From Oceanospirillum multiglobuliferum (GTDB taxonomy: Bacteria > Pseudomonadota > Gammaproteobacteria > Pseudomonadales > Halomonadaceae), in the NCBI RefSeq assembly GCF_900167095.1, contig NZ_FUXG01000012.1, forward strand, positions 1-64,000: a DNA stretch of 64,000 bases. The letters run 5' to 3'. Within the stretch, counting starts at the first letter, position 1, and every line of letters starts with the position of its first letter. Below the pieces are notes generated by a model. It saw only the letters and a program-made list of their open reading frames with translations. It made no database searches and was not told the DNA's origin. Position numbers and translations under genes: made by a program. Below are positions 46,729-55,188 of the stretch, in pieces.

Positions 46729-47087
46729 CAGGAAACCTAGATTGGCTCAAATGGACTTTTATTATAGCTCAGATGGTCTTTAAGGCAATTTGGCGGGAGG
46801 TGAACGGATATCCAGTATATTTCAGTTTTCCGAGAAAATTGTGCTCGTTTTGTCCGACTTAATGCTCGGTTTACCAGTACAGTGAAATTGGATAAGCTGT
46901 AAAATCAATGAATTATGGAAAGCAGGCGTGAAATAACAGGCGCCTGCTTATTTGTGATAACGCGCATGCGCGTTTAGCAGGGAAGCAGTCAGATCAGAAA
47001 ATGGATTTTTCCTTTCTTATCAAAGTCTTTCCTCCGTTCTGGACGGTATATTGAAATCGTCAAAACGCGCATGCCTGATATTAAAAT
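46729..47087. other. Non-coding stretch between RES/Xre operon and integron cassette
   Basis: About 360 bases with no credible gene. It holds the xre promoter area with the direct repeats, a 9-bp hairpin (AAGCAGGCG at 46920-46928 with CGCCTGCTT at 46941-46949), and the perfect 16-bp palindrome AACGCGCATGCGCGTT at 46959-46974. An 11-base part of that palindrome (AACGCGCATGC) recurs at 47064-47074, just before the cassette boundary. No second attC was recognised here. Confidence 0.5.
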
Positions 47088-47094
47088 GTTAGGC
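47088..47094 (+). other. Integron recombination core at the left boundary of the cassette
   Basis: GTTAGGC matches the canonical GTTRRRY core, with recombination expected between G and TT. It lies two bases before the ATG of the cassette gene. The cassette therefore begins at 47089. Confidence 0.8.
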
Positions 47095-47096
47095 AT

Positions 47097-47576
47097 ATGA
47101 AATCACTACTCACAATACTGATAGTGTTAATTGTTTCTGGGTGTTCCTCAACGTTAATCGGGAAGTCCGTCCCGCCTTATCCGGAAGGGCTAGAAACTAA
47201 GCATGGTGCATGTATTGCACATGCGCTTGGTAGAGATCGCTTTTGTGAAATAGCTGTTGGTGATTTAAGGAAAGTTGGTAAAGAACCGTTCGCATTAATC
47301 GTGCAAAGAGAAATAGGGCGGTCAGGTAAAAATGCTATATGGCAGGTTACAGACCAGATTTCGTGGCCTAAGCAAGTTGAAGGTACTTATGTCTCTCTAG
47401 GCGTTTGCAATCGTAATGGCGTAATAGATCATTCTATAATTGCCGTTGTAATTCAGAGTGAGGAACAATGGCATTTAGCTGCTGGCTGGGCAATGAAAGT
47501 AAACCTAGAGAATGGTAAGTTTTCACCTATCTCACCAGAAGGTGTAAAGTGTGAAAACGAAGGTTGGGGTGTATAA
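47097..47576 (+). CDS. Putative lipoprotein encoded in a single integron cassette
   Basis: A 159-residue protein with a lipoprotein signal: hydrophobic MKSLLTILIVLIVSGCSS with the lipobox VSGC, so Cys16 is the probable lipidated residue. The mature part (FCEIAVGDLRKVGKEPFALIVQREIGRSGKNAIWQVTDQISWP, YVSLGVCNRNGVIDHSIIAVVIQ) is not a family I recognise. The gene begins two bases after an integron core and ends 4 bases before an attC site, so it is the whole cassette payload. No integrase is in the window. Expression would need an outside promoter. Confidence 0.8.
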   Translation: MKSLLTILIVLIVSGCSSTLIGKSVPPYPEGLETKHGACIAHALGRDRFCEIAVGDLRKVGKEPFALIVQREIGRSGKNAIWQVTDQISWPKQVEGTYVSLGVCNRNGVIDHSIIAVVIQSEEQWHLAAGWAMKVNLENGKFSPISPEGVKCENEGWGV

Positions 47577-47579
47577 AAT

Positions 47580-47696
47580 GCCTAACAAGCGCTTCCAGCC
47601 TGACGCCAAAACCTCCGCGTTTTTGTGTCACTCGCTGCGCTCAAACATTAACACAAAAACACTCCGGCTTTGGCGCAGCTGAAGCGGGCGTTAACA
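47580..47696 (+). repeat. attC recombination site of an integron gene cassette
   Basis: The left core GCCTAAC (47580-47586) matches RYYYAAC. The two arms, about 50 bases each, are imperfect inverted copies: AAGCGCTTCCAGC pairs with GCTGAAGCGGG, GACGCCAAA with TTTGGCGC, and GTTTTTGTGT with ACACAAAAAC. Unpaired bases are scattered as in folded attC sites. The right end GGGCG/TTAACA has the G/TT crossover, but the bases after it are not a canonical core, as expected where chromosome resumes. Confidence 0.92.
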
Positions 47697-47708
47697 AATT
47701 TAAAGACC

Positions 47709-47738
47709 AAAAAAACCGGATCAGTTGATCCGGTTTTT
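47709..47738. terminator. Bidirectional terminator at the end of the hpaD operon
   Basis: A 14-bp perfect stem with a 2-base loop (47709-47722 with 47725-47738) has A6 and T6 at its ends. It lies 22 bases after the hpaD stop on the minus strand and also closes the cassette side. Confidence 0.92.
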
Positions 47739-47759
47739 TGCGTCTAGCGGGGCTTAAAC

Positions 47760-48686
47760 TTAAACCCGACTCTCACCATACGCCAATTCAGCTTGCTTTG
47801 AAGCCTGCGGTGCTGGCACTGCGTTACCCGTTTGCGGTGTTACCGGAAATACGCAGTTGATTTGACCTGTGCCAGAGCTACCAAAGTAAGGGGTAAGTAC
47901 TTCGGCTTTGCCATCGTATTCTGACCAGCCCAGTGCGCCCAACATCATGGCGGTGTCGTGCATCATGCCTTCGCCATGACCTTTGATGGCGTATTCTGGC
48001 AACATGCCGCAGAATTTTTCCCATTCTGCGTTTTCCCACATTCTGACCACTTCGTGATCAAGTGTTTCTAGGAATGGGCTCCATACTTTATCAGAGAAGT
48101 CTGGCGCTTGGCCGTTTTGTGCAAAGCGGTGCGACAGTGAGCCAGAGGCCAGAATGGCGACGGTGCCGTCATACTGCTCTTCAATGGCTTTACGCATTGC
48201 CCAACCCAAACGGGCGCTGTCGTTCAGGTAGTGAACGGTGCACAGGGCAGACACTGAGATCACTTTGAAGTGGTTGTCTTGGTTCATATAGCGCATGGGC
48301 ACTAAGGTGCCGTATTCAGGCGCTAAGGTTGTGCTGTCGTGGGCTAGGGCTTCTACACCTTGTTCGTTACAGACTTTTGCCAGCAGGTTACCCAGTTCTG
48401 GGTTGCCGTTCAGGTCGTAAGGCATGTTGCTGATAAAGTGTGGCAGTTCGCCACTGGTGTAGGTGCCTTCCCAGTGTGGGGCGCAGTTGATGTGGTAGCC
48501 TGCGTTAACTAGCCAATGGGTGTCAAACACGATAATGGTATCAACGCCCAGTTCACGGCAGCGTTTGCCGATTTCATGGTGGCCGTCAATAGCGGCTTGG
48601 CGGCAGCCTTTACGCGGGCCGTCTAGCTCAGATAGGTACATTGAGGGTACATGGGTGATTTTAGCGACTAAGGCGAGTTTGCCCAT
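47760..48686 (-). CDS. hpaD: 3,4-dihydroxyphenylacetate (homoprotocatechuate) 2,3-dioxygenase
   Basis: A 308-residue class III (LigB-type) extradiol dioxygenase that cleaves the ring to 5-carboxymethyl-2-hydroxymuconate semialdehyde. The opening MGKLALVAKITHVPSMYLSELDGPRKGCRQAAIDGHHEI and THWLVNAGYHINCAPHWEGTYTS are nearly those of E. coli HpaD/HpcB and hold the metal-ligand His residues. It has an extra Gln/Ala-rich tail of about 25 residues after FPVTPQ. It is the last gene of a five-gene minus-strand operon whose first gene is a second, more diverged HpaD-like protein. Confidence 0.92.
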   Translation of the reverse strand: MGKLALVAKITHVPSMYLSELDGPRKGCRQAAIDGHHEIGKRCRELGVDTIIVFDTHWLVNAGYHINCAPHWEGTYTSGELPHFISNMPYDLNGNPELGNLLAKVCNEQGVEALAHDSTTLAPEYGTLVPMRYMNQDNHFKVISVSALCTVHYLNDSARLGWAMRKAIEEQYDGTVAILASGSLSHRFAQNGQAPDFSDKVWSPFLETLDHEVVRMWENAEWEKFCGMLPEYAIKGHGEGMMHDTAMMLGALGWSEYDGKAEVLTPYFGSSGTGQINCVFPVTPQTGNAVPAPQASKQAELAYGESRV

Positions 48687-48730
48687 TGTGTGAGTCCTCT
48701 TGGATGCAGTGATTAAAATTTAGCGCGTGT

Positions 48731-49927
48731 TTAGTTGGTGCTTATTTTTGGATTGGCGCGTCTGCGCCATGCGTAGCTGTGGCAGGCCATCGCCAGTAGT
48801 GGCGCTGCGAGAATGGCGCTCATCAGTACCACTAAGCCTTGTGCTATTAGCCAAGGGGTGATCTGTGCCATAACCGCTCCGGTGAGTAGTTGAATAAAAC
48901 CCATCAAGCCAGAAGCCGTACCCGCTGAACCTGTGGCGCAAGCAATTGCCCCTGATTGGGCATTGGGCTGGCTAAAACCGCGCCCAAAGGTCACCAGTGC
49001 CATGGGTAAAAATAGTGTGGCAAGGCTAAGTTGATTTTCTAGCGCGAACAGTAGCAAAGCCGCAGCACCTAGCAGCGAAAGCGCATTGCCGAGCATCACC
49101 ATGCGGTCGATATTGAGCCACTTCGCCATGTGGGTAGAGAGAAAGCTGCCCAACATAAAGGCCAAAGAAACGGTTAAAAACCAACTGCCAAACTGGGCTG
49201 AGTTACCGCCTAATTGGTTGACGACAATATAGGGTGAGCTGCCGACAAACATATAGAAGGCTGTGGCGATAAAGGTGGTGGAGAGGGCATAACCCAGATA
49301 TTCCGAGGAGGTGAGCACGGAGCGATATTGCGTCAGTACCCGTCCTAGTTTCAAGCTGTCGCTTTTTTCCGAACAGGTTTCCGGTAGCCATTTCAGGGTG
49401 GCGAACCACACTACCGAGCCTATCAGCATCGGCAATACCAGTGTGCTGTTCCAACCGTACCAAAGGTTTAAAAAGCCCCCCAAGGTGGGGGCAATAGACT
49501 GAGCAATGGCAATCGACATCACCATAAAGCCCATTTTACCTGCGGCACCTTGGCGGCCATGCACATCAACAATAATGGTGCGTGCCAATGACATAGCGGT
49601 GCTGCCGCCTAAGGCTTGCAGCACACGCCCCGCCACTAAAAAGCTAATGTCGTTTGCCAATGTTGCCAGTAGGCTACCCAGCACATGCAGGGCTAAACCC
49701 CAAAGCAGAACAGGTTTGCGGCCAAAAAAATCAGCCAAAGGCCCTGAGATCAGCTGACCAATTGCCAGTGTGAGTAGATAACTGGTAAAGGTCAGCTGAA
49801 TGATGTTGATGTCTACCCCTAAGTCCCGTGCCGCGTCGGGCATGGCTGGCACAAATAGGTTCAGTGCCAAAGGACTTGTCAGCGCCATTGCAGACAATAG
49901 CGACATTGGGGCAGAGATCGGTTTCAA
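48731..49927 (-). CDS. MFS transporter of the Bcr/CflA type
   Basis: A 398-residue, 12-helix major facilitator. The start is TTG 49927, supported by AAGAGG 7 bases upstream; the first internal ATG lacks such a site. The antiporter-type opening NLFVPAMPDAARDLGVDINIIQLTFTSYLLTLAIGQLISGPLADFFGRKPVLLWG carries the A-motif between helices 2 and 3. Drug-efflux members of this family expel toxic organics by proton antiport. Inside an aromatic-degradation operon it probably exports a toxic substrate or intermediate, or imports a substrate; the direction cannot be told. Confidence 0.88.
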   Translation of the reverse strand: MKPISAPMSLLSAMALTSPLALNLFVPAMPDAARDLGVDINIIQLTFTSYLLTLAIGQLISGPLADFFGRKPVLLWGLALHVLGSLLATLANDISFLVAGRVLQALGGSTAMSLARTIIVDVHGRQGAAGKMGFMVMSIAIAQSIAPTLGGFLNLWYGWNSTLVLPMLIGSVVWFATLKWLPETCSEKSDSLKLGRVLTQYRSVLTSSEYLGYALSTTFIATAFYMFVGSSPYIVVNQLGGNSAQFGSWFLTVSLAFMLGSFLSTHMAKWLNIDRMVMLGNALSLLGAAALLLFALENQLSLATLFLPMALVTFGRGFSQPNAQSGAIACATGSAGTASGLMGFIQLLTGAVMAQITPWLIAQGLVVLMSAILAAPLLAMACHSYAWRRRANPKISTN

Positions 49928-49993
49928 GGCTTTACCTCTTGTTACTGGCTTAGGACTTAATCTTAAAAGCCAAATTAAAGGCTTTGTTAACGA

Positions 49994-51427
49994 TTAAGGC
50001 TTTGGATTACGCAACACCATCAGGCGAATTTCGGTCATATCTTCGATGGCATAACGCACACCTTCACGACCGATACCTGAGTCTTTTACACCGCCGTATG
50101 GCATGTGATCAACGCGCCATGAAGGTACGTCACCAATCACCACGCCACCTACTTCTAACTCGTCCCATGCTTTTTGGGCTTTGTAGATGTCACGGGTGAA
50201 GATACCGGCTTGCAGGCCAAAGTCAGAGTTGTTCACCTCTTTTAGCGCGGCATCAAAGTCACTGAACTTAGATAGAATCGCCACAGGGCCGAAGGCTTCT
50301 TGGCAGTTTACATCCATATCTGTGGTAACATTTTCTAGCAGGGTGGCTTGTAGCATTGCGCCTTCGCGCTCACCGCCCGCCAGTACGGTTGCACCGCCTT
50401 CTTTGGCTGCGTTCACCCAGTTGTGTAAGCGGGTGGCTTCTTTTTCAGAGATCATCGGGCCGATAAAGGTGTTTTCATCAGCTGGATCACCATGCACCAG
50501 TGCGTTAACCGCTTTGGTCAGGCGTGCGCGGGCTTCGTCATATAGGCTTTCATGTACCATGATGCGCTGAACAGAGATGCAGCTTTGACCCGATTGGTAG
50601 TAAGCACCAAATACGATACGGGTTACGGCATCATCAAGGTCTGTACCTTCATCAACGATACAAGCCGCGTTACCACCCAGCTCTAATACCACAGGTTTTT
50701 TGCCTGCTTTGGCTTTTAGGTTCCAGCCTACCTCTGGTGACCCTGTGAAGCTGAGCAGCTTCAGGCGGTCATCCGTGGTGAACAGGTCTGCACCATCGCG
50801 GTGGCAAGGCAGAATAGAGAACGCGCCTTTTGGCAGATCAGTTTCTGCTAACACTTCACCAATGATTAACGCACCGATTGGCGTTAAAGACGCAGGCTTC
50901 AGAATAAATGGGCAACCCGCCGCAATGGCAGGGGCAACTTTGTGTGCAGCCAAGTTCAACGGGAAGTTAAACGGAGAGATAAAAGAGCAAGGGCCAATTG
51001 GCACGCGCTTCCACTGGCCGCTATAGCCGTTGGCACGGGCACTGATGTCCATCGGGATCACTTCGCCGTAAATACGGGTCGCTTCTTCTGCGGCAATTTT
51101 GAAGGTATCAATTAAACGGGTCACTTCACCGCGAGCATCTTTAATCGGCTTACCTGCCTCAACACACAAGGCTTGTGCCAGCTCTTCAAAACGCTCTTGA
51201 AAACGGCGCACGCAATGCTCCAAAATCGCCTGACGCTTGTAAGCGGGCATTTTGCGCATCGGCTCTGTCGCTTCAACCGCTGCGGCAATGGCGCGGTCAA
51301 TGGCGTCAACATCGGCAAGTGCCACACGGGTGGCCACTTCGCCAGTGTACTTGTTGGTGACTTCAAGGTCTTGATTCGGGCTTACGGCCTCATTGGCAAG
51401 GTAGTAAGGGTAAGATGCCTGTAGCAT
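49994..51427 (-). CDS. NAD(P)+-dependent aldehyde dehydrogenase
   Basis: A 477-residue ALDH. The conserved residues are in SPFNFPLNLAAHKVAPAIAAGCPFILKPA (cofactor Lys), VVLELGGNAACIVD (general base Glu) and YYQSGQSCISVQRIMVH (nucleophile Cys near residue 290). It is distinct from HpaE, encoded in the other operon. It resembles the subgroup that includes lactaldehyde and phosphonoacetaldehyde dehydrogenases. Within an operon between two HpaD paralogues, it may make (di)hydroxyphenylacetate from the aldehyde formed when tyramine or dopamine is deaminated. This assignment is inference. Confidence 0.85.
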   Translation of the reverse strand: MLQASYPYYLANEAVSPNQDLEVTNKYTGEVATRVALADVDAIDRAIAAAVEATEPMRKMPAYKRQAILEHCVRRFQERFEELAQALCVEAGKPIKDARGEVTRLIDTFKIAAEEATRIYGEVIPMDISARANGYSGQWKRVPIGPCSFISPFNFPLNLAAHKVAPAIAAGCPFILKPASLTPIGALIIGEVLAETDLPKGAFSILPCHRDGADLFTTDDRLKLLSFTGSPEVGWNLKAKAGKKPVVLELGGNAACIVDEGTDLDDAVTRIVFGAYYQSGQSCISVQRIMVHESLYDEARARLTKAVNALVHGDPADENTFIGPMISEKEATRLHNWVNAAKEGGATVLAGGEREGAMLQATLLENVTTDMDVNCQEAFGPVAILSKFSDFDAALKEVNNSDFGLQAGIFTRDIYKAQKAWDELEVGGVVIGDVPSWRVDHMPYGGVKDSGIGREGVRYAIEDMTEIRLMVLRNPKP

Positions 51428-51487
51428 TGTCTGTGTCTCCGTTAGTCGTTTTTTATCGTCATTATCAGGATGGTGTAACCTTATTGC

Positions 51488-52003
51488 TTAGCTTAATAAC
51501 GCAGCAATAGCGGCCTCTGCACACTCAATATCCTGTTGTACAGAACCACCGGAAACTCCAACAGCGCCAACCAAAACGGTTGATTCGGTCAGGGAACCTA
51601 TGCTGTTAGAGCCGGGGGTAAACTCTAAACTTGTTGTTAACTCTGAATCTGTTGTTAATGCTGAACTCAGCGTTAGTCTAATCGGTAAACCACCGCCCAA
51701 CATGGTGAAACGGTCACGGGTTGCCAACGCTTGTTGTACTTTGGGTTGGCTGGCAAGGCGCTCATCCCATTCATGAGTGGGGCGTTTGAAACTAACCGCG
51801 GTATAGGCTTTATCTTCAGCCAAAGTAATAGAATGCAGTGGTGCGCCATTCATACGAATACTGGCCAGTGGTAACCCTTGTGGGCCAACCACAGAGACAC
51901 ATATCGCTAAGCCAAGTTGTTCTGCTTTTTGTTTGGCCGCTTGAATCATGGTCAATGCTGAGTCACAGCTTAGCTCGTGCAGTGTTTGAATAAGTGTTGT
52001 CAT
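51488..52003 (-). CDS. GlcG/HbpS-like protein with a short tandem-repeat insertion
   Basis: A 171-residue GlcG/HbpS-fold protein. It opens ALTMIQAAKQKAEQLGLAICVSVVGPQGLPLASIRMNGAPLHSITLAEDKAYTAVSFKRPT and closes VGAVGVSGGSVQQDIECAEAAIAAL. Members bind heme or sit in degradation operons without a settled role. Between GGGLPIRLTL and VGAVGVSGG, where relatives have only about 6 residues, there is an insertion of about 25 residues with repeats LTTDSE-LTTSLE. The DNA shows two 18-bp near-copies at 51621-51656 and a weaker third at 51657-51674. Confidence 0.82.
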   Translation of the reverse strand: MTTLIQTLHELSCDSALTMIQAAKQKAEQLGLAICVSVVGPQGLPLASIRMNGAPLHSITLAEDKAYTAVSFKRPTHEWDERLASQPKVQQALATRDRFTMLGGGLPIRLTLSSALTTDSELTTSLEFTPGSNSIGSLTESTVLVGAVGVSGGSVQQDIECAEAAIAALLS

Positions 52004-52116
52004 GGCGGCTTAAATGACCTGTTCTAAACGGGCGAAACGCCGCATCACTGCGGCGGTTCTGGGCTATAAACTGACAGGCTTAACCTTAAAGAAAAGCTAG
52101 AATTTATAGAGGTAAC

Positions 52117-52968
52117 TTACAGATGGAACTGCACATTGGTTTGGCCTGTGCCAGAGCTTGGGAAGTAAGGGGTGATCACCTCAGCCTTACCTTTATACTG
52201 ATCCCAACCTAGTGCGCCAAACAGCATTGCCGTATCGTGCATGCCGCCTTCGCCTGCACAAAGCTGGGCGTATTCTGGCAGCATTTTTAGGAAAGTCGCA
52301 TATTCGCCTTGCTCCCAAAGATCCATCACGCGTAGATCAACCTGACGGTTAAACTCACGGGAGATGGTGAAGGTGCCGTTGTTTTCAGCGTATAGCTCGT
52401 TTTCCCAAATTTTGTGCGACAAAGAACCTGAGGCCAGCAACATCACCTTGCTGTCACTTTCACGAATGGCTTCGGCAATAGCTTCGCCCAATACGCGAGA
52501 GTCTTTCAGACTATGAACCGTACACCAGGCCGCAATCGACACCACTTTGAAATGACCTTCTGGGTCCATAAACTGTAGTGGAACCAAGGTGCCGTATTCT
52601 AAGTCAAGCGTAGGCACTTGATGTGACAAGGTGTGTACGCCTTTCTCAGTTGCACGTTTAGCAATGGCATCCCCTAGGGCTGGGTTGCCTTTGTGCTTGT
52701 AGTTTAGGTTCTGAATAAAGTGCGGAAACTCATGGCTGGTATAAACACCTTCAAAGCTTTCATTGCTGTTGATATGAAAACCCGCATTCACCAACCAGTG
52801 CGTATCCAATACGATTACCGTATCAACACCTGCTTCACGCGCGCGACGACCCAGCTCACGATGACCATCAATTGCAGGTTGGCGACAGCCTTGCAGATTA
52901 CCCGGCTGCTCAGAAAGTAGCATTGTGGGTACGTGCGTTACTTTGGCGGCAATAGTTATTTCACCCAT
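52117..52968 (-). CDS. Second HpaD-like class III extradiol dioxygenase
   Basis: A 283-residue paralogue of hpaD, first gene of the operon. Its core matches (AKVTHVPTMLLSEQPGNLQGCRQPAIDGHRELGRRAREAGVDTVIVLDTHWLVNAGFHIN), and the LigB metal-binding His residues are kept. It differs in the ring-binding segments: NSNESFEGVYTSHEFPHFIQNLNYKHKGNP instead of the HpaD-type NCAPHWEGTYTS. It has the standard length without the tail of the other copy. Retention of both copies suggests a different catechol substrate. It lies directly behind the strongest HpaR-type promoter in the window. Confidence 0.88.
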   Translation of the reverse strand: MGEITIAAKVTHVPTMLLSEQPGNLQGCRQPAIDGHRELGRRAREAGVDTVIVLDTHWLVNAGFHINSNESFEGVYTSHEFPHFIQNLNYKHKGNPALGDAIAKRATEKGVHTLSHQVPTLDLEYGTLVPLQFMDPEGHFKVVSIAAWCTVHSLKDSRVLGEAIAEAIRESDSKVMLLASGSLSHKIWENELYAENNGTFTISREFNRQVDLRVMDLWEQGEYATFLKMLPEYAQLCAGEGGMHDTAMLFGALGWDQYKGKAEVITPYFPSSGTGQTNVQFHL

Positions 52969-53084
52969 GATCTTTCCTTTTTTTGTTGTCGTTTTGTCAG
53001 AGCCATCACCCTATTGGCAGCCTAGGGTTTTGTGGGGCTGCAAGGTTCAAGCGAAGGTTTTCAAGCATTAGCTTCGATCAAAAG

Positions 53085-53130
53085 TTAACATGTTAAGTAA
53101 AAATATAATTAACATGTTATCTATTGTCAA
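53085..53130 (-). promoter_or_regulatory. HpaR-controlled promoter of the dioxygenase operon (two operators)
   Basis: On the minus strand, -35 TTGACA (53130-53125), a 17-bp spacer and -10 TATATT (53107-53102) form a near-ideal promoter. Operator TTAACATGTTAT (53109-53120) fills the spacer. The perfect TTAACATGTTAA (53085-53096) covers the expected start near 53095. Operator starts are 24 bp apart. The 5' leader of the operon is about 125 bases. Confidence 0.82.
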
Positions 53131-53234
53131 CGCAGTAATGACAAAGAGTGATTTAATTCTTGAGATAAGTCAGGGTTGTTGTCGATGTTCAGACGCTTGA
53201 TTCGCGGGTTTCGACAAGCTTAGCGGGTTAGTTT

Positions 53235-54152
53235 CTAACGATTTCGTTGATCACTCTGCCCTCTAAAATCCTTCGGTGTAACGCCTGTTTGTTTACGAAA
53301 GAAGCGTGAAAAGTAAGAGGGATCGGTAAAGCCCAGCTCAAAACCGATGTCGTTGATGCTGATATTGCTGTACAGCAGCATGCGTTTGCTCTCTTGCAGG
53401 ATACGTTCGTGAATCAGTTTCTTCGGTGGGCAGTTGGCAACCCGTTGGCAAATATGGTTTAGGCGACTTTCAGAGACACCAATAGTGGAGCAGTATTTGG
53501 TCAAGGGCCAACGGTTGCGAAACTCTTTTTCAAGCAGTTCTGAGAAGCGGCGAAACTGGCGCAGCTCTTCACTGGCAACGGCTTGGGTTTCAGTCGAGTC
53601 TGGTGCGAGCCGTGTCATTTGCAGCAGCAATAAGCGCACGATGCTTTCTAGGGCGAAGGTTTTGTCTTTGTGTTCACCTTGCCACTCGTCTTGCAGGGCT
53701 TCAAAGCTTTGCTCTAGCCTTTGCCAAAGTTTCAGTTGTTCGGCGGTTAGGCGACGCTTTTCAATACACAGGGGGCGGATATGTTCGCTGTCTAGGGCGT
53801 TGTTTTGGCTGTCGTTTAGCAGATACCAAATAAGGGATTGGTGTACGGTCAGCACGTAGCCTGTGACCCCTTGTTCGGTCATAAACGAGTGGGGAATGGC
53901 AGGAGGCGTCAGAAAAATGCACGCGCCGCTACAGTGGTAAACCGCTTCGTCGATATAAAAATGGCTGTTTCCGCCATGAATAAAGTGAATCTGCAAAAAC
54001 TGGGCGTGTAGATGCACGGGCATATCACGGCCAAAAAAGTCAGCCATGCGGCCTAATACGTCAAAATGGATTGAGGCGCTTTCAAAGTGACGGTCGTAGT
54101 CCTGACCGATGACGATATTGGGTATCCATTCGTTGTTATGATTAACAGGCAT
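53235..54152 (-). CDS. hpaA: AraC/XylS-family activator of 4-hydroxyphenylacetate catabolism
   Basis: A 305-residue regulator with an N-terminal cupin domain (MPVHLHAQFLQIHFIHGGNSHFYID, ACIFLTPPAIPHSFMTEQGVTGYVLTV) and a C-terminal double helix-turn-helix (WPLTKYCSTIGVSESRLNHICQRVANCPPKKLIHERI and YSNISINDIGFELGFTDPSYFSRFFRKQTGVTPKDFR). It matches HpaA, which with 4-hydroxyphenylacetate activates the hydroxylase genes hpaBC in E. coli. Here hpaBC is not in the window, so its target may be elsewhere. Confidence 0.88.
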   Translation of the reverse strand: MPVNHNNEWIPNIVIGQDYDRHFESASIHFDVLGRMADFFGRDMPVHLHAQFLQIHFIHGGNSHFYIDEAVYHCSGACIFLTPPAIPHSFMTEQGVTGYVLTVHQSLIWYLLNDSQNNALDSEHIRPLCIEKRRLTAEQLKLWQRLEQSFEALQDEWQGEHKDKTFALESIVRLLLLQMTRLAPDSTETQAVASEELRQFRRFSELLEKEFRNRWPLTKYCSTIGVSESRLNHICQRVANCPPKKLIHERILQESKRMLLYSNISINDIGFELGFTDPSYFSRFFRKQTGVTPKDFRGQSDQRNR

Positions 54153-54208
54153 AGGGCTGACAACTGAATAAGCTGAGTGAATTTCAGCATAACTGATGCG
54201 GGAGTAAC

Positions 54209-54268
54209 ACCCAAATACTCATTGTGCAGCGGCTAAACCGGAACGGTGCTGCACAATGGTTTTGGGTG
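54209..54268. other. Long stem-loop between hpaI and hpaA
   Basis: CATTGTGCAGC (54220-54230) pairs perfectly with GCTGCACAATG (54248-54258). Outer segments ACACCCAAA and TTTTGGGTG extend the stem with small bulges. It lies after the hpaI stop and before hpaA on the minus strand. There is no T-run in that direction, so it may be an attenuating or RNA-stabilising hairpin. Confidence 0.6.
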
Positions 54269-54293
54269 CTTTTAACAGAGGAGCTAAGGCGGC

Positions 54294-55103
54294 TTAGTAA
54301 ACAGAGCCTTTTTCCGCTTTGATGCCTTCAACACTGGCTTTGAACTTTGCAGCCAGATCTGTAGACGCTTTCATCAACAAACCTGTGTCTGTGCCGACAC
54401 CGACAAAGAGTGCGCCCAGCTCAATATAGCGCTGAGCCAAGGCTTGATCTGCGATCAAAATACCTGGGGCTTTGCCTGCGGCCACGATTTTAGCGATGCT
54501 GGCTTCGATAACCGCTTGCACATCAGGGTGTGCAGGGTTGCCGATATGCCCCATTGAGGCGCTCAGGTCAGACGGGCCGATAAAGACACCATCAACCCCT
54601 TCAACTGCTAAGATATCGTCCAGATTTTCAACACCTTTTGGGGTTTCAATCTGAATCAATACACACATCTGCTCGTTGGCCGTTTGCAGGTATTGCGGCA
54701 TACGGTTAAAGCCTGAAGCGCGTGCTAAGGCGCTGCCCACACCGCGAATCCCTTGTGGTGGATAACGGGTTGCGGCGACTACGTCAGCGGCTTGTTCACC
54801 CGTTTCAACCATTGGCGCCAAAATCGTTTGTACACCAATATCCAGAATCTGCTTGATACGCACCGCATCAGGCCAAGGTGGGCGCACAATAGGGTGCGAT
54901 GGATAAGGCGCTACCGCTTGCATCTGGCCGAGAATCGTTTGCAGATCATTAGGGGCGTGCTCTGCATCGATCAGCAGCCAGTCAAAACCTGCTCCGGCAA
55001 TCAGTTCTGCGGTGTAGCTGTTGGCTAAGCCCAGCCATAGGCCGATCTGGGCGGTGTCGCCCTGCGCTAGGGCTTGTTTGAAGGTGTTAATGGGCGCTGG
55101 CAT
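54294..55103 (-). CDS. hpaI: 4-hydroxy-2-oxoheptanedioate aldolase
   Basis: A 269-residue class II aldolase of the HpcH/HpaI family. It cleaves 4-hydroxy-2-oxoheptanedioate to pyruvate and succinate semialdehyde, the last step of the pathway. [26 protein letters not shown] carries the catalytic His; [36 protein letters not shown] carries the metal-binding Glu and Asp and the GPSDLS block. It is the last gene of hpaG1-G2-H-I. Confidence 0.95.
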   Translation of the reverse strand: MPAPINTFKQALAQGDTAQIGLWLGLANSYTAELIAGAGFDWLLIDAEHAPNDLQTILGQMQAVAPYPSHPIVRPPWPDAVRIKQILDIGVQTILAPMVETGEQAADVVAATRYPPQGIRGVGSALARASGFNRMPQYLQTANEQMCVLIQIETPKGVENLDDILAVEGVDGVFIGPSDLSASMGHIGNPAHPDVQAVIEASIAKIVAAGKAPGILIADQALAQRYIELGALFVGVGTDTGLLMKASTDLAAKFKASVEGIKAEKGSVY

Positions 55104-55188
55104 AACCTCTCCCAGTTATCAAATAGGGTGGTGAGTCGGATCAGCAGGGTGCTATCCGACGTTGTGTTGAATACAACCGATCCAAGTC

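Noticed and set aside
46920-46949. AAGCAGGCG/CGCCTGCTT hairpin considered as part of an upstream attC site
   Set aside because: No RYYYAAC core at a suitable place and no arms pairing toward the GTTAGGC at 47088. The left side of the cassette therefore appears to be ordinary chromosome.
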